Of a stretch of 64,000 nt of DNA, positions 18,701 to 29,330 are shown in pieces (the first letter of the stretch is position 1; the number at the start of each line of letters is the position of its first letter). The notes beneath the pieces were generated by a model. That model saw nothing but the letters and a program-made list of their open reading frames with translations. It searched no databases and was not told the origin of the DNA. The stretch is taken from NCBI RefSeq assembly GCF_016695175.1, contig NZ_CP068022.1, forward strand, positions 310,001-374,000. Reading direction: 5' to 3'. Made by a program: the position numbers and the translations under genes. Origin of the DNA: Pseudoalteromonas sp. GCY (GTDB lineage: Bacteria; Pseudomonadota; Gammaproteobacteria; Enterobacterales; Alteromonadaceae).

Positions 18701-21700
18701 TAGCACGAGCAGAAACTGAGTGTACGCCTTCAGACATCGCAGAGCTTGTAATACTCCATGTACCTCCGCTTACCGTCGCACTGCCAACACTGCCATCCAC
18801 GCTAGATATGAGAGTGATTGTATCTCCAGTAGTACCTGTTCCAGTAAATGTAGGTGTGGTGTCATTGGTGGTATTATCAGTATTTGAAGAGCCTGAGTCA
18901 CTCGCAGAAGCTAAGTCTGGAACACTTGGAGCTGAAGGAGCCGTGTTGTCGATCGTTACGCTTAAAGAACTAGAGCTACTACTTACGTTCGTGCTCGCAT
19001 CCGTGGCGGTCGCAAAAATCGAATGTGATAGCCCTGCGGTCAACGGATCCGTTGTAATTTGCCAACTACCACCCGTTGCTATGCCAGTACCAATGACCGT
19101 TGTGCCTCCGCCCACCTGATTACTATATAATTTAACCGTCGCCCCGCTCTCAGCAGTACCACTGAAGGTTGGTGTGGTGTCATTGGTGACGTTATCTGTG
19201 CTTGAAGGACCGGTATCTGAAGCAGCAGCTAAGTCTGGTGTTGATGGCGCATTTGGCGCAACATCATCGTTTACCGTTATAGTAAATGATTCTTGATAAC
19301 TTGCTGTTCCATCACTCGTTTGAATACAAACAACATAGTCACCCGGAGATGTTGATGCTTGTGTTTGTAACTTATCGCCTGAAAATTGGAAACTGCCGTT
19401 ACCCGTATTTGCGCTGCAAGTACCGTTATCACTAGCACCTGAATTCACCAGACTATAGGTATGACTGTCACCACTTTCCACATCTGTGGTGCTGGCTGTC
19501 GCCACTTCCGCAGCAATTCCGGTACTTGATTGATTTATGCTTGTCGCTGTCAATGCAATATCGGTAGGGGCATCATTGACTGGAGTAATAGTGACTGTGG
19601 CCTGATTGGTACCAACACTGTCTGCCGTGCCATCATTAAAAGTATAGTTGAGTGTTACAGACGAGCTTGGCTCCTCAGAGCTGTTGCTGTAGCCAATTGA
19701 TTGCAACACATTATCAACGAGAGCTGAAGTGGCACTGCTGTTGAAAGTGAGTACGAGTGTGCCAGCAGAGTTAGTCGTTACTGTACCGACTTCTGCACTA
19801 TTATAACTTAGCGTCCCCCCCTGAGTTAGCGTACCAAGCAATCCTGTGTTACTAAAGATATCTTTGCTGTTAGCGCCACCTGAACGCGAGATAGTTAGTG
19901 AAGCACCATCGTAGTTACCATTTCCGCTATTAAGTGCATCAAGTTCAGTATCTGCAATGGTTACATCGCTGTCTATCGCAATCGAAGTTCCATTTTCAGT
20001 ATAGGTATTACCACCATTTAAATTACTAAAGATAGGCTCATCATTCGCAGCTTCAAAGGTGATCACTGTATCACTGCCAGAGTCAGCGACCGTAAACGCA
20101 AGATCGTTTCCTGCGGCATTCGTGAGCGAAATACTTATTTCTGGGTTGGCAAAGGTAGTAGCGTTGGTGTCCACCTCCAGCGTACTAGTGCCGTTAAAGC
20201 GAATATTGCTGGTTGATAATCCTGTTACGCCTGTAATTGTTATCTTATCTCCGATGCTAAGATCGGCTATTGTGTCACCGTTTAAGTCACTTTGCTCTCC
20301 GACAAAATTATCGTTACCATCGTTACCTGTCATGGTATCTGTACCGCTGCCAGGACGTATGGTGTCTGCGCCACTACCACCTGTGATCGTATCAGAGCCA
20401 TCCAAATCAGTTGCCGTAATGTCAAGCACATCACCCGAAAATGCGGACGCGTCTATAACTAAATCAGCAGTAATTGCACTACCGCTAGCATTTGCAACCG
20501 ACACGGTTTGACCGTCGCCATTAAAGTTATCTGTAAGTGTGATCGTTGCTGCGTTATTTGTGCCAATTGAAATACCATCAATGGCAGAAACCGAGGTAGT
20601 TGAGAAGTCAAATGTTCCACCATCCATGAGTTTTAATGTCTCACTGCCCGCAGCACCTGAAATTGCGGTCGCAAAATCATTTAGGTTTGCAGCATCAATC
20701 GCGACAGTTGCACCACTACCAATATTAAGTGTACCAATGTTGGTAAATACACCACCACTAATATCAGCGCCATCCGTTACCTGCACATTGTCGGCAACCG
20801 TTGAGTCGCCAATTAACGTGCCCGTATAGGCACTACCGCCGATAGCAAATGAAATAGCATCTGTTGTAGAACTGGCAGTAACAGAAGTAGTACCGCTTAA
20901 AACTGTAATTGTTCTGGTGTTACTACTATCATCACCAACATTGTAATTTTCAACGCCGGTCAAGGTAGTGATATTACCATCGCCACTGATAGTGATGGTT
21001 TCAGATCCCGCGGCTGTAATTGTACCGGTAAAGCTTTCATGTTGAGTTGCAGCCATGGAAACTGAAGCGCCAGAGGCCAAAGTTAAATTACTGACCGCAT
21101 TAATAGTTGCACCTGTTATATCAGCACCAGAACTTAAAGATAAAGTATCTGCGGTCGTATTTTCGCCTGTGATTGTTCCGGTATAAGTGAGCGAGCCTAA
21201 ATCAAAGGTAATTGCGTCTGAAGTTGAAGTACCAGTAACAGAATGACCTGCACTGCTCACGGTCACGGTTCTTGAATTTGTTAAATCATCAGATAAAGTA
21301 TAATTTTCAAGCGCTGAAACCGTTGTAATATCGCCATCACCTGAAACAGTTAGAGAATTAGTACCATCGCCGGAAACCGTGCCTGTAAACGACGACAACT
21401 GAGATACTGATATCGTGGCAGATCCATCAGTTGCTACAGAAAGGTTTTCAAAACCGCTTACCGTGGCCCCTGCGATACTTCCGCCATCACTAATTGAAAG
21501 CGTATCAGTACCACTGCCTCCTGCTAGAGTACCAGTAGCTGTGAATGTACCAACATTTATGGTGTCGTCACCACTGCTGCCTGTTACACTTTGCCCAGCA
21601 GCGCCAAGCATAAAGGTATTAGCCGCTGAAAGTATATAATTTTCAACAGCGCTGTTACCAGTTAAGCCATCGCTTGAAGCACTGATAGTGATACTCTCAG

Positions 21701-23849
21701 TACCTGCCGCTGTAATCGTTGTGAAGCTGTCATGCTGAACTTCGGTCATAGTTACTGAGGCGTTATCACTTAAGGTCAGTGATTCAAAACCACTGAGCGT
21801 CGCACCACTGATGTTCGCGCCAGTATTCGCTTGCAGAGTATCAGTGCCTGCACCGGCCGCAAGCACACCTGTGGCCGTAAACCCGGTTACATTAACCGTG
21901 TCATCCCCACTGCTACCCGTCACATTTTGAGTCGCGCCCCCCATGGTAAAGTTCATTGCTGCGCCTAACACATAGGTTTCAATATCGCTATCACCGGTTA
22001 GGGTTTGATCTCCATCCGCACTAGATATTGTAAATTGGTTTGTACCTGAACCATTAATCGTCGTAAATGCATCATGCTGCGCTTCGGTCAGCGTTAAAGA
22101 AGCATTATTATCAGGGGTTAATGTTTCGAAATTAGTTAAGGACGTAAAGTTAGCTAAATTAGAGCCAGTGACTACAAACAAGGTATCCGTCCCCGCGCCC
22201 CCATCCGCAGCTGAACCAGCAATATGGCTAGTATCAGCAATAGTCAGTGTTTCATCGTCACCAGTAAAGGTGATTGCTGGAGATAAGTGTGTGCCGTTTG
22301 TTGTATTAAAACTGGCTGCGGTAGTGCTTGCTGCAGTGACATTACTTACGGAAATAGTCGCTGTGCGAGAAGTACTATTAACAGTACCGTCGTTGATCAC
22401 AACAGTTACGGTTCTTGCGGTTTCATTGGGACTACTGGAGGTGTTGTTGTAAGTGATTGCCTGTAAGAAGGTTTGTACTTCAGAGGCGGTTGCTGTTGCG
22501 CCTGTGATAGAAATTGTATCTTGTAGCGAAATATCAGAAGAACCCGAAATTCCCGTCAATGCATCTTGAGCGGATGCACTAACATTCAGGCCTTCAGATG
22601 CACCGTCTTGATCGTTGGTAAGACTTACTGTTATGGTGGTAATTGTGTCGCCATCAGCTTCCGTCACAGCAGCATTCGCGGCGATATTTACCGCACTACC
22701 GCCTTCAGAAAATGAAGCACTACTATTATCGCTACCACTCGTTGAATCTAAATCAACTGCAGGAGCGGTGTTAACCGTCGAGAAATTAAAGGTAGTATCG
22801 TCACTGATCCCCGCAAAACTGTTTCCCGCAGAGTCATCAACAGCAGTTGCATCAATACGAATGGCGTAGTCGCGATTACCTGTTAGGTCATTCGTAGGGT
22901 TTATATAAATTTTATCATTTGTAATACCAATACGACCTGCACTTGGGCTAGTCGTCGTACCGTCGCTTTCTGTCGCGACATCAAACACTTCAAAATCACT
23001 ACTACCACTGACGTCACGAATAGTAATGTTACCAGTTCCAAGGGCTATATTTTCGTTAAAGTCAATAGTAATATTACTACTTCCCGAGACCCCTGTCGCA
23101 TTGTCATTCGGTGTTGAGTTTCCGCCATCGAACGTAGGTGCAACCTCATCGATATCTGTAACCGTAATGGTAATATTTTGTGTAGCCGTGTTGTTGCTAC
23201 TTCCACCGTCATTGGCAGTAACCGTAATATTGTAAATATTGTCGCCGCCGTTGTCTCCCGGCGATTCATAATCCGGTGCAGTCTTAAACGTGATGACACC
23301 AGAGCTTGAGTTAATATTGAACTGCGAAGCATCTGTACCAGATAAAGAGTAAGTGATCCCTGAGTCATTGCTACCGCCATCACCATTGTTAGCATTAACA
23401 TCAAGCACTGTGCCCGTGTCATTTTCTGCAAAGTTAGTAGATGCGCTGCTGTTGAAGGATGGAGGATTATTACTAGGCGGAGCCCCCCAAGTACATGTTC
23501 CAAACGGAAGGTTATACAAACAGTCAAACTCGTTAGTAAAACTACTACACAGAGGATCAGAGCCTGTACATTGCGACAGAAATTCCAGCCGCCCCCAACT
23601 TGGATCGCGCGTGACCGTAACAGGTTTGGAAGTCAGCTTTGACTGTACATAGTCAAGCGCTTGCTGATTGACCGTTGTATGAGTCACTACGTCCTTTAAT
23701 GTCTCTGTATTTGCTAGCGTTGATGAAGCCACTGCCACAGGCAACTGAATAGCAGCACTGCATAGCAATGCGGCCTTAATATGGGTTTGTAGTTTACTGT
23801 ACGTAAATACCATTGCGCTGTTATATTCTGTATCCATAGTTTTATCCAC
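12789..23849 (-). CDS. Giant multidomain surface protein with GlyGly-CTERM signal and C-terminal outer-membrane barrel
   Basis: This 3686-residue exported protein starts at GTG 23849 or ATG 23837. Rough domain order: signal peptide (1-42); cadherin-like (127-233); SwmB-type Ig (234-355); cadherin-like (360-500); about five imperfect repeats of 112-125 residues ending in RTX-like GGSGADT repeats (510-1200); cadherin-like; two bacterial Ig (1530-1750); He_PIG (about 1843-1920); a run of tandem-95/Big_9 cadherin-like units, with two more He_PIG at 2420-2606; HYR (2790-2870); Calx-beta (2870-2970); a DxDxD thrombospondin-3-like stretch (3075-3103); choice-of-anchor U (3110-3275); two Big_9. Residues 3466-3488 are a GlyGly-CTERM signal (SSGTIGG, helix, RRKK). 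A second signal-peptide-like helix ends AQA at about 3509. The last 177 residues form an 8-strand-type barrel ending YRF. Probably a Ca-binding adhesin or matrix protein; ligand unknown. Confidence 0.85.
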   Translation of the reverse strand: MDKTMDTEYNSAMVFTYSKLQTHIKAALLCSAAIQLPVAVASSTLANTETLKDVVTHTTVNQQALDYVQSKLTSKPVTVTRDPSWGRLEFLSQCTGSDPLCSSFTNEFDCLYNLPFGTCTWGAPPSNNPPSFNSSASTNFAENDTGTVLDVNANNGDGGSNDSGITYSLSGTDASQFNINSSSGVITFKTAPDYESPGDNGGDNIYNITVTANDGGSSNNTATQNITITVTDIDEVAPTFDGGNSTPNDNATGVSGSSNITIDFNENIALGTGNITIRDVSGSSDFEVFDVATESDGTTTSPSAGRIGITNDKIYINPTNDLTGNRDYAIRIDATAVDDSAGNSFAGISDDTTFNFSTVNTAPAVDLDSTSGSDNSSASFSEGGSAVNIAANAAVTEADGDTITTITVSLTNDQDGASEGLNVSASAQDALTGISGSSDISLQDTISITGATATASEVQTFLQAITYNNTSSSPNETARTVTVVINDGTVNSTSRTATISVSNVTAASTTAASFNTTNGTHLSPAITFTGDDETLTIADTSHIAGSAADGGAGTDTLFVVTGSNLANFTSLTNFETLTPDNNASLTLTEAQHDAFTTINGSGTNQFTISSADGDQTLTGDSDIETYVLGAAMNFTMGGATQNVTGSSGDDTVNVTGFTATGVLAAGAGTDTLQANTGANISGATLSGFESLTLSDNASVTMTEVQHDSFTTITAAGTESITISASSDGLTGNSAVENYILSAANTFMLGAAGQSVTGSSGDDTINVGTFTATGTLAGGSGTDTLSISDGGSIAGATVSGFENLSVATDGSATISVSQLSSFTGTVSGDGTNSLTVSGDGDITTVSALENYTLSDDLTNSRTVTVSSAGHSVTGTSTSDAITFDLGSLTYTGTITGENTTADTLSLSSGADITGATINAVSNLTLASGASVSMAATQHESFTGTITAAGSETITISGDGNITTLTGVENYNVGDDSSNTRTITVLSGTTSVTASSTTDAISFAIGGSAYTGTLIGDSTVADNVQVTDGADISGGVFTNIGTLNIGSGATVAIDAANLNDFATAISGAAGSETLKLMDGGTFDFSTTSVSAIDGISIGTNNAATITLTDNFNGDGQTVSVANASGSAITADLVIDASAFSGDVLDITATDLDGSDTITGGSGADTIRPGSGTDTMTGNDGNDNFVGEQSDLNGDTIADLSIGDKITITGVTGLSTSNIRFNGTSTLEVDTNATTFANPEISISLTNAAGNDLAFTVADSGSDTVITFEAANDEPIFSNLNGGNTYTENGTSIAIDSDVTIADTELDALNSGNGNYDGASLTISRSGGANSKDIFSNTGLLGTLTQGGTLSYNSAEVGTVTTNSAGTLVLTFNSSATSALVDNVLQSIGYSNSSEEPSSSVTLNYTFNDGTADSVGTNQATVTITPVNDAPTDIALTATSINQSSTGIAAEVATASTTDVESGDSHTYSLVNSGASDNGTCSANTGNGSFQFSGDKLQTQASTSPGDYVVCIQTSDGTASYQESFTITVNDDVAPNAPSTPDLAAASDTGPSSTDNVTNDTTPTFSGTAESGATVKLYSNQVGGGTTVIGTGIATGGSWQITTDPLTAGLSHSIFATATDASTNVSSSSSSLSVTIDNTAPSAPSVPDLASASDSGSSNTDNTTNDTTPTFTGTGTTGDTITLISSVDGSVGSATVSGGTWSITSSAMSEGVHSVSARATDTAGNTADSSSLSVTVDSIAPTGVTAAIDQSLINAGNETALSFALSGLEGSGSFTYQISDGTSSVSSSGSIAITGSTQQVSSINVANLAEGTLTLSVIVTDIAGNQSSTFTDTVTKKYNVAPVLSGTPATSVNEDSEYDFTPTLTDSDTGDTHTFSITNKPSWATFDTQTGKLSGTPDDSHVGTTSNIEISVSDGTDSDTLTAFNIEVVNTNDAPTGQSTSFTIDEGATLTRDFNNGLLSLASDDDLDSNDSLTIVKDTDPQYGTLTLNTDGSFSYVHGGSENHTDSFTYHVEDSANASSPVYTVTINMNAIEDAPTAVNDTLTTLEDASNSVNVLANDSDPENNMVASSVTIKTQPTKGQLSVTNGVVTFTPTANENGSDSFTYTVKDSTQAESNEATVSITITPVNDLPVAANFTPNIDEDTPTSALAVRANATDVEDTNPTGIIALESQPSKGQAAIDLNNGTITYTPNANETGSDSFTYSILDSEGGKSNIATISVNIGAVNDRPVAGNDTVTTNEDTATTLAILANDSDVEDQGFDGSDVALEDKGDGAGNYDLATVTVGSDGVLAITPKQDQNGTLTFTYTIEDSEGLRSDPATVTVNITAVNDAPVAVNNTAQLLEDGNIEINVLGNDTDVDSQLNAASVAIVSQPQGGSLQILTTGNIVYTPNANFFGNDSFTYTVQDAEGLVSNAATVNITVTSVNDAPVISGTPSTSVNEDVAYNFTPSASDTDGDSLTFSVANLPVWASFNDLTGAITGTPTEGQDGTYSGIVITVSDGQAEASLPAFSIVVNAVNDAPIISGTPSTSVKQDEAYSFTPTASDVDSQALTFSVTNLPAWASFDTSSGNLAGTPTRDDVGTYSNIIVSVSDGALQASLPAFEIDVEPVNAAPVANNMQRTVLEDGTTSFSAEVSDADGDALTMELVSQPQNGVVQIQGTVFSYTPLPNFNGSDVFTYTVSDGEFKSNTASVAMTVTSVNDAPIAVDDSFTFDAVASNQYVLPVLSNDSDPDGGTLRIIGAKASIGSAFIANNTLTYQAVQNSQVPIVVTYLIEDDSKARAKANASITINGTGTGNAPSITAPSDLTVNATGLFTKVNLGTAVASDSSGSPLPVSLVRGIPIFAPGKHIVYWQTTDNQGQQATASQNLNVNPLVSLQKDSRVAEDRSHSIKVYLNGPAPSYPVTVPYTVSGSADSSDHDLQSGEVVINSGTSASISFNIFADGISEDNETIVISLSDSVNRGAKSTSTVTIVEQNVAPSLSAVVQQNGEERSLITASNEVVTIEAVVADPNPNDLVSVSWQPDAALVNTSNDPFIFEFNPANVPAGIYKVRVTAEDNATPSLSTSRNVFVEIVDSLAPLTGEDSDGDLIPDDQEGYADEDEDGIPDFMDAITDCNVVQEQALESSQFLVEGDPGVCLRKGATVPQNNTGGLQLLESELPSDPNANNAGGLFDFIATGLPQPGDVYSIVLPQRKPIPLNAVYRKLIGGEWQDFVVGEGNELLSTQGEPGFCPPPGSNEWSAGLSDGDWCVQLRIVDGGPNDDDGIANGSIVDPGGIAVPISNNAQPVANADSVTIVSGQTIIIDVLENDTDSDNDTLSITGASVDFGVVSIENNQLNYMPPAAFIGNATIQYSVTDGQGGASNSTATVSIIANQPPQVANDTATSNGAQIIIDVLANDSDPEGGVLSIVSATASQGTVAINIDGTLSYTPKVGFEGVDTINYVVKDEFGAMAEGQVSVTVSVKQVTSITNKSSGTIGGMLLLLISALVLRRKKSLLPAFALVSTSCLLSTQAQASNWQLEATLGQSTADSEINASDLNIVNLDEDSSSWSIGAFYELVPNWQVGLRYIDLGQGSVEFTGLSADPEQSQMALARVAPVLPEGPALQFNYSTSFADKFVGKMFLGAFNWDYKINSVRDGRFSSRYEDSGTSGYIGGGVHYQLSEALTLGVDFSHYFISANDVNDLALNLSYRF

Positions 23850-23939
23850 ATTTTATACCCAGAAGCTCACTTCCAAGGTAGGAACGACCTTTATCCAACT
23901 TGTTGTGTTATAAGTAGCTAACACAGCCGTTTAATTACT

Positions 23940-25262
23940 TTACTTACTCTGGTTGTCCAACATTAAACCAGACACTTGAGCCAGCTTTTGCTTGACTTTA
24001 CTTGCCGGTAATTCAGGTTCAGCGGCCAACAGCAGTGCAATCATGCCTGTGCAATATGCCGCTGCGTAAGAAGTACCACCAAAACCACTGTATGCATTAT
24101 TTTTCGCGATTACCTTGGCGCTGTAACCTGGCATCCAAGCACTTACCGATTTACCAAAGTTACTGAAGCTTGCCGGCATACCGCCACTATTCATTGCGCC
24201 CACCACCACCGCAGACGCAATACTCGCCTCTGTGCTATTTGCTTTAATCATGTTTCCGCTGTTTCCGGCGGCTATAACTACCAGCGCACCTTTACCGCCT
24301 CGGCCGGTTTGTGCTAAGCCATCAATGGCATCTTTTATTGGTTCTAGTAGCAACTGCGTTTGCCAACTCATGTTAACAATGTCGGCTTGCGCCAGTTGCG
24401 CGATATGTAATGACTCCAATGTATGGCTTGTCCAGCTTTTTGTTTGTCTAATTGCAATAAGCTCGGCGTCGATTGCAAGGCCCGCCATTTCAGCTGGCAA
24501 AGCGTCATTTGCTCTGGCAAAAATCACTCCGACTACCTTAGTACCATGGATATCAAAACCGCTTTGCGGCTGTACGTCCTTGACTCTTCTTTCAATATCG
24601 TAGGTGAGTAATACCTTAGTTTTACTTAAGGCCTCATGTTTTAAATCAAAGCCATCATCGATAACAACTATTTTTACTCCTTCACCTTGAGTCGATTGTT
24701 GTAGTTGTTTTTGCCATTTCTCTAACTGAAATAAACGAAAAGGTAAGCTTTTCATAGAACCTGATTTCGACAAGGTTTTTGTTAACCATTGCGCAGCGTT
24801 ATTGTTTTCAACTTCGAGCTTACTTTTTATTTGTAAAATATCTGGTTGGGCATATATTACCCCCTCCAAACCACTGGCAATCGCTAGTGCACCAGTTAAG
24901 CGCTTTGCGGACGCGTCTTTTAGCGATACCACCATAAACTCGTGCTCTGCAAATGGCCCAAAGGTGGCTAGCTGACCAACATCTATTTTTTGTTTTAAAG
25001 CGTTTGCAACGTCACCGCCTATCCCAGCCTTTATTTTTATGATTATTCTGTTATTCAGCTCTACCAATTGTTCTGAATTAGCAAACTTATACACACTCTT
25101 AGGTTCAGCGCTGCTCTGTTCAAGCTTTATCTTATTGCCAAAATTAACAAACTCAATTCCCTGTGCATTCGTCGTACCAATAGATAAAACAACAAATATA
25201 AAGCACAGCACCAGCTTTAATCTTGTTAGATAAAAAAGCTGACAAACCTCTTTTTTACACAT
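23940..25262 (-). CDS. Secreted subtilisin-like serine protease (S8)
   Basis: This 440-residue protein has a signal peptide (hydrophobic core 16-30, cleavage near TNA at 33). A pro-region of about 150 residues follows. The S8 catalytic triad is complete: Asp in VVIDDGFDLKH (about 197), His in DIHGTKVVGV (about 236) and Ser in GGTSYAAAYCTG (about 397); the oxyanion Asn is in AAGNSGN. It ends 90 bases before the giant surface-protein gene on the same strand, with no terminator between, so the two are probably co-transcribed. A role in maturing or shedding that protein is an inference from the pairing. Confidence 0.9.
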   Translation of the reverse strand: MCKKEVCQLFYLTRLKLVLCFIFVVLSIGTTNAQGIEFVNFGNKIKLEQSSAEPKSVYKFANSEQLVELNNRIIIKIKAGIGGDVANALKQKIDVGQLATFGPFAEHEFMVVSLKDASAKRLTGALAIASGLEGVIYAQPDILQIKSKLEVENNNAAQWLTKTLSKSGSMKSLPFRLFQLEKWQKQLQQSTQGEGVKIVVIDDGFDLKHEALSKTKVLLTYDIERRVKDVQPQSGFDIHGTKVVGVIFARANDALPAEMAGLAIDAELIAIRQTKSWTSHTLESLHIAQLAQADIVNMSWQTQLLLEPIKDAIDGLAQTGRGGKGALVVIAAGNSGNMIKANSTEASIASAVVVGAMNSGGMPASFSNFGKSVSAWMPGYSAKVIAKNNAYSGFGGTSYAAAYCTGMIALLLAAEPELPASKVKQKLAQVSGLMLDNQSK

Positions 25263-25407
25263 TGGTTACCACTCTTACAAACACCACAGTAAGTTACTAA
25301 CTTAAAAGCTATAATAACACTCAATTACAGCCGTAAAATATAAGTACTAGTAAGGACCAGCACCAACAACAAGCCAATCTCTTACCAATACTTTGCGCCT
25401 TACGAAG

Positions 25408-25941
25408 CTAGTTCCTTGGTGGAAATGTACCATCTAGTGCCAATGCAAACTGAATCGCCAAAAATGGTTGGCGGTTTTCATGCCCAGCATTTGCCATGCC
25501 ATTAGTACCAAGCGCAGCATAATCCATCTCTATCTGATCTTGCGCATTAGGTTCGTTGTCATAAGCAGTAAAGCCTGTAGACTGAGCGAGTAGATTCCCC
25601 TGCGCCGTATCAACCGTTCCGGCTAATGAAGTCGTACCATAAAAAGTATGGGTATGAGCAGGTAAGTTCGACTCATATAGCACAACTTCATTTTCGCCTT
25701 GCTTTTCGGTTAACATATTCGGTGTCAGGCCTGGACCTGTCCCCGTCCCCATCGGAACTCTACATTGTAAATTTGGCACCCCCATGGTGGTGCGACAATC
25801 ACCACCAAAGTTACAGCCTATTACCGCAAAAAGTGCTGAATTTTGCGATATAGGTAGTAGTTGTCCTTCACAACTGGTCCACCACTCAGGTGTAAAATTG
25901 CAAACAAACATTCGAACTTCACCTAAAAAACAATCAGCCAT
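25408..25941 (-). CDS. Phage tail-collar (MdpB-like) protein, Cys-rich copy
   Basis: This 177-residue protein carries the tail-collar fold of the microcystin-dependent protein MdpB family: an N-terminal IGQ/LGE strand, an NFTPEWW motif, GGD-R, and a late HTHTF beta-hairpin. It is the last of three tandem copies. It differs from its sisters by six Cys in the first ~62 residues, two of them replacing conserved glycines (GGDC for GGDG, QCR for RGR). Family members lie outside phages and their function is unknown. No tail, capsid or portal genes are near, so this is not a prophage piece. Spacing to the upstream copy is 11 bases. Confidence 0.85.
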   Translation of the reverse strand: MADCFLGEVRMFVCNFTPEWWTSCEGQLLPISQNSALFAVIGCNFGGDCRTTMGVPNLQCRVPMGTGTGPGLTPNMLTEKQGENEVVLYESNLPAHTHTFYGTTSLAGTVDTAQGNLLAQSTGFTAYDNEPNAQDQIEMDYAALGTNGMANAGHENRQPFLAIQFALALDGTFPPRN

Positions 25942-25952
25942 TATTCTTCTCC

Positions 25953-26477
25953 TTAATTTCTAGGTGGATATATGCCATTTAGGCATATGATAAAATTAAC
26001 CCCAAGGCTAGGCATTTTGTTTTCATGAGCATGATTGCTTCCCTTGGAGGCAATGATGCCGTCATACATAGCTGAAGGACCATCATTATACTGGGCCGTT
26101 GCTGGTTCACAGTACATATCAGCTTTACCCAACACTTGCCCACCAGGGCTTGTACCCGTAGCGGTGTTGTTACTTACCTGAAAATTATGGCTATGCGATG
26201 GTATTTGACTGATATCTAAGGTGACCGTTTCTACCCCTTTCATTGTTCCTATCTGTGTTGGCGTTAATCCGGGACCACTGCCGAACCCCATAGGTAATCG
26301 ACCTCGCATATCAGGAAACCCAAAACTACTTCTACCATCTCCACCGTAAGTATTCCCAAGCAAAGAGAATAATGCTTCATTCCCTGTAATTGCAGTGATC
26401 TGCCCGTAGCAAAACGCCCATTTAAATGGCGAGTAATTGCCGGCAAACATCGTTATCTGTCCAATAAACCCTTCCAT
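25953..26477 (-). CDS. Phage tail-collar (MdpB-like) protein, second copy
   Basis: This 174-residue MdpB-type tail-collar protein has IGQITMFAGNYSPFKWAFC, then YGGDGRSSFGFPDMRGRLPMG and IPSHSHNFQ. The C-terminus IYPPRN is shared with the other two copies, whose ends are FPPRN and IYPSRN. It has no signal peptide. It is the middle of three tandem paralogues with 11-base spacers, consistent with one transcript and gene duplication. Function is unknown; a structural or assembly role in a surface or secreted particle is conceivable. Confidence 0.85.
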   Translation of the reverse strand: MEGFIGQITMFAGNYSPFKWAFCYGQITAITGNEALFSLLGNTYGGDGRSSFGFPDMRGRLPMGFGSGPGLTPTQIGTMKGVETVTLDISQIPSHSHNFQVSNNTATGTSPGGQVLGKADMYCEPATAQYNDGPSAMYDGIIASKGSNHAHENKMPSLGVNFIICLNGIYPPRN

Positions 26478-26488
26478 TTACGACCTCC

Positions 26489-27010
26489 TTAGTTTCGGCT
26501 CGGATAAATGCCAGTGAGTGCAATGGCAAAGTTAAGGGATAAGCTGGGCTGCATATTATTGTGGCTCTGACCGCTACCAATGCTTGATACCGTGGAGTCT
26601 GAGGTATTTACCAAATTCGATGCTGCGGCATATATAGGCTCTGCCGTCTGCGTCGCCATTTGGTTTGGTCCCGGAACGTTAGCAAGCGTAAAGTTAGCCG
26701 TTTTCGTACTTGCTTGCATGGTGTGGGTGTGTGCAATATTTGCTAAGGTTAACGTTACGTTTTCAGCGCCACCAGCATTGCCTCTATCGTAACTAGCGTT
26801 TCCTAAGTCACCAAGCCCCACCGGCACTCTGCCACGAAAGTCTGGTAAACCAAAGGTTGTTCTACCATCACCACCATACGCGGTGCCGGTGAGAGAATAA
26901 AGCGCTGGATTTTGGCTAATTTGAATTAGCTGACCGTTACATAAAGACCAATTTTTAGGTGCCCAATTGTAGCCATAGAGGGTAACCTGTCCAATATAGG
27001 GTTCTGACAT
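26489..27010 (-). CDS. Phage tail-collar (MdpB-like) protein, first copy
   Basis: This 173-residue protein has the family pattern IGQVTLYGYNWAPKNWSLCNGQ, YGGDGRTTFGLPDFRGRVPVG and IAHTHTM. It is the first of three copies and follows the DUF6916 gene by 12 bases, the context in which MdpB-like genes are often found. It has no signal peptide or membrane helix. The role of this protein set is not established. Confidence 0.85.
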   Translation of the reverse strand: MSEPYIGQVTLYGYNWAPKNWSLCNGQLIQISQNPALYSLTGTAYGGDGRTTFGLPDFRGRVPVGLGDLGNASYDRGNAGGAENVTLTLANIAHTHTMQASTKTANFTLANVPGPNQMATQTAEPIYAAASNLVNTSDSTVSSIGSGQSHNNMQPSLSLNFAIALTGIYPSRN

Positions 27011-27022
27011 TATTAAACTCCT

Positions 27023-27316
27023 TTATGCTTCTTTTTTTATGCTGATAATTATTTGATACTTGTCTTTTTCGTATGCAGATAAAAACAGTGGCATTTCACC
27101 CAGCTTTTGATGCTTTAATGTATACGTATCATCAGTAAGCGGAAAATTTGATTTGGCAGTTAACGTTACAGAAAATCCTTCAAATTCATTACTGTTTAGC
27201 TTGCACTCATCAATAGCATCAACTTGCAACTCGTTTAGCTTATGCTTGCCATCGGCCGTAAAAACTTCAACATCCTGACCGATTAAGTCTTCAAATAAAC
27301 TACTAGTTAGTTTCAC
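27023..27316 (-). CDS. DUF6916 family protein
   Basis: This small soluble protein has 97 residues if translation starts at GTG 27316. That start has an AAAGGAG ribosome-binding site 8 bases upstream and gives the N-terminus VKLTSSLFEDLIGQ, which matches the usual start of DUF6916 proteins. The longer frame from 27391 adds an unlikely leader. DUF6916 proteins are small beta-rich proteins found next to MdpB-type tail-collar genes, as here. Function is unknown. Confidence 0.75.
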   Translation of the reverse strand: MKLTSSLFEDLIGQDVEVFTADGKHKLNELQVDAIDECKLNSNEFEGFSVTLTAKSNFPLTDDTYTLKHQKLGEMPLFLSAYEKDKYQIIISIKKEA

Positions 27317-27435
27317 AACACTTGCTCCTTTGCTCATTAAGTTAGACTCGCTCTTGTTAACTAAAAAACAGTTATTAATACCAATGATCAAGCGAGGCGC
27401 TTTATTACCTTTCGTTCATTACCCCTCTTTTTAAA

Positions 27436-27948
27436 TTAACCTAAAACTATATTCCTCAACGCTGGCGGATACCAAATTAGTAACTCATAAGGAGCCTTAA
27501 TTGATTCAATTTTAAAGCCTAGCTTTTGATATAAACGCTTTGCATCGTAATTATTTTGCAATACTGACAGAGTCATCGGCACGCCGGATTGAGCAGCAGC
27601 TTGCTGGAACGATTGAACAACTGCTGCACCGAGTCCTAATCCACGAGCTTGAGGTATTAAAGCAATTTCTATTAATCTCACTTCATTATTACCAAAGTCA
27701 ATTGTCGCCTTGCCTATTCGCTCATGGTGTTTTTCAATAATGAAATACATAGCATTTGGAAATTGATCTCCATAGCCATTACTTTGCGCTTTAAACTGCA
27801 TTTCAATAATTGATTCAATAAAATCCTTATCTCCATCAATTAATTGCAAATCTTGCCGAGTGCTATGGTGTAAGCTTTCCAGAAAGCCTTTATCTTCTGG
27901 TTTTGACGGTCTAACATATAAACCATCTGGAGGCGTAAACTTCATCAC
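27436..27948 (-). CDS. GNAT-family N-acetyltransferase
   Basis: This 170-residue protein has the GNAT acetyl-CoA motif A in IALIPQARGLGLGAAVVQSF and motif B in NYDAKRLYQKLGFK. It is a single-domain acetyltransferase. Position between the tail-collar set and a methyltransferase gene, all on one strand with short spacers, suggests a protein-modifying role on a product of this operon. The actual acceptor is unknown. The gap to the downstream DUF6916 start is about 120 bases. Confidence 0.85.
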   Translation of the reverse strand: MMKFTPPDGLYVRPSKPEDKGFLESLHHSTRQDLQLIDGDKDFIESIIEMQFKAQSNGYGDQFPNAMYFIIEKHHERIGKATIDFGNNEVRLIEIALIPQARGLGLGAAVVQSFQQAAAQSGVPMTLSVLQNNYDAKRLYQKLGFKIESIKAPYELLIWYPPALRNIVLG

Positions 27949-27963
27949 TCTTACCTTTATATT

Positions 27964-29271
27964 TTAACTATAAAAACCGACTACTTTTCGATTAATAGCA
28001 CCAACTAATTTATCATCAAGTCGATTACCAATTTTATCAAGCAGCCAAAACTCAAATTCCTCAAACAACCTAAAGCGATACAAGGCTTCTAAAACCAATT
28101 CTAAACTTAACTCAAGTTCACCCCATATTTGTGTATCCAAAGACCACTCACATTCATGGTTATCAATATCAAGCTTATTTACTTTATTTAATTGGCATTT
28201 AACGAAGATACGTTTAATTTGGAAAATTCCAGACTCACCCACCTCATGATAAGCGGGAAGATTTGGTAAACTTTCATCAGGGAAGCTAAAGATGAACTCA
28301 GGTATTGGATCGTTAATATACTCAAAAGTAATCCGATCACCGGCCTTTAGATTTTTATCTTGATACTTGATTGGTAAATTCAAGCTGCATTGGTTTTCGG
28401 TGAGTCTATGCTCCCTATAGACTTTGATTTCCGTTTTCAATTCCAATGTATGATAAACTTTCCCGCAATCCGGTACCTCAAACGAACCAGATAACACATC
28501 TAGGTTATTCTCATTGAGTGCGCTTGCTGTGTTTTTATCGAGACGGAAAAACGAACCAAGCTCAACTGGGTTGACTCTTTGCTCACTTTTCATCAGAGAA
28601 CTTGGATTGCATAGCCAAGCAGTAAGTTCAATTTCTTGAGGTATGAGCTCTCCATCCGACTTTAAAAACTGTTGAAGGTGACTAAAAATCCATACTTGAG
28701 GCTCTCTGCGTAATAAGGTATTCATGGTCTCGGAAATGATGAGATCAAACTCTATTGGTTCTTCAGGTAGCCAAGTTGTTGCGTCTGCGTGCACTATACG
28801 TTCCACCATATGAGCGATATCAAGTTTAGTTACCAGCTCATGTATTGCTTGCGTATTTTCTGGATGAATATCTAAAAGTGTTGCTGAGACTGGACTCGTT
28901 TTGTGGAGCGCGAGAAAAGGTAATAGTAATACACCATATGGCCCGGTCCCTGCATAGAGGATATTTATATTATCTTGCTGATTGATTTTTTCTCGTATCG
29001 CGCTCGCAACGCCCTGCATAAATATCTGACTACGTAGCGTTTCTAGTAAACATTTAGCTGCCTGAACAGGTGAAATCGCGACCCCTTTGTCGGTGTTTAT
29101 ATCAGACCAATCATTCATATCGAAGTCAGTGGATACGCCTGTTAGTTCAGCTAGAGCCTCAGACATAGATACTGCGTGAGGTCTATTTAACCCAGCATCA
29201 ATATCATTTAGGAGCAAAGCTTGAGAGTGCTCTAGCAATTTTTTTACTTGGTACATGCTGCCAGACGTCAT
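27964..29271 (-). CDS. PRMT-like SAM-dependent methyltransferase
   Basis: This 435-residue protein has a class I SAM-binding motif in NILYAGTGPYGVLLLPFLAL (about 98-117) and the acidic loop LLDIHPENTQAI. SETMNTLLRREPQVW occupies the place of the double-E loop of protein arginine methyltransferases, with one of the two Glu kept. A beta-barrel-like C-terminal half follows, as in PRMTs. It ends 15 bases before the GNAT gene. A protein substrate is therefore likely, but only by family analogy. Confidence 0.75.
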   Translation of the reverse strand: MTSGSMYQVKKLLEHSQALLLNDIDAGLNRPHAVSMSEALAELTGVSTDFDMNDWSDINTDKGVAISPVQAAKCLLETLRSQIFMQGVASAIREKINQQDNINILYAGTGPYGVLLLPFLALHKTSPVSATLLDIHPENTQAIHELVTKLDIAHMVERIVHADATTWLPEEPIEFDLIISETMNTLLRREPQVWIFSHLQQFLKSDGELIPQEIELTAWLCNPSSLMKSEQRVNPVELGSFFRLDKNTASALNENNLDVLSGSFEVPDCGKVYHTLELKTEIKVYREHRLTENQCSLNLPIKYQDKNLKAGDRITFEYINDPIPEFIFSFPDESLPNLPAYHEVGESGIFQIKRIFVKCQLNKVNKLDIDNHECEWSLDTQIWGELELSLELVLEALYRFRLFEEFEFWLLDKIGNRLDDKLVGAINRKVVGFYS

Positions 29272-29330
29272 TACAGATCCTTCAACCTATTATTTTTAAA
29301 TCACTTACTAACGAAACACACTGCATTTTT

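Noticed and set aside
16000..23000. Long plus-strand open frames opposite the giant gene (for example 18625-19119, 20059-20511)
   Set aside because: They have no ribosome-binding sites or known domains and read as Val/Ser/Pro-rich reverse complements of the repetitive minus-strand gene, so they are shadows.
25408..27010. Tail-collar genes as a prophage remnant
   Set aside because: No capsid, portal, terminase, tail-tube, lysis or integrase genes are near; MdpB-type collar proteins are found outside phages.
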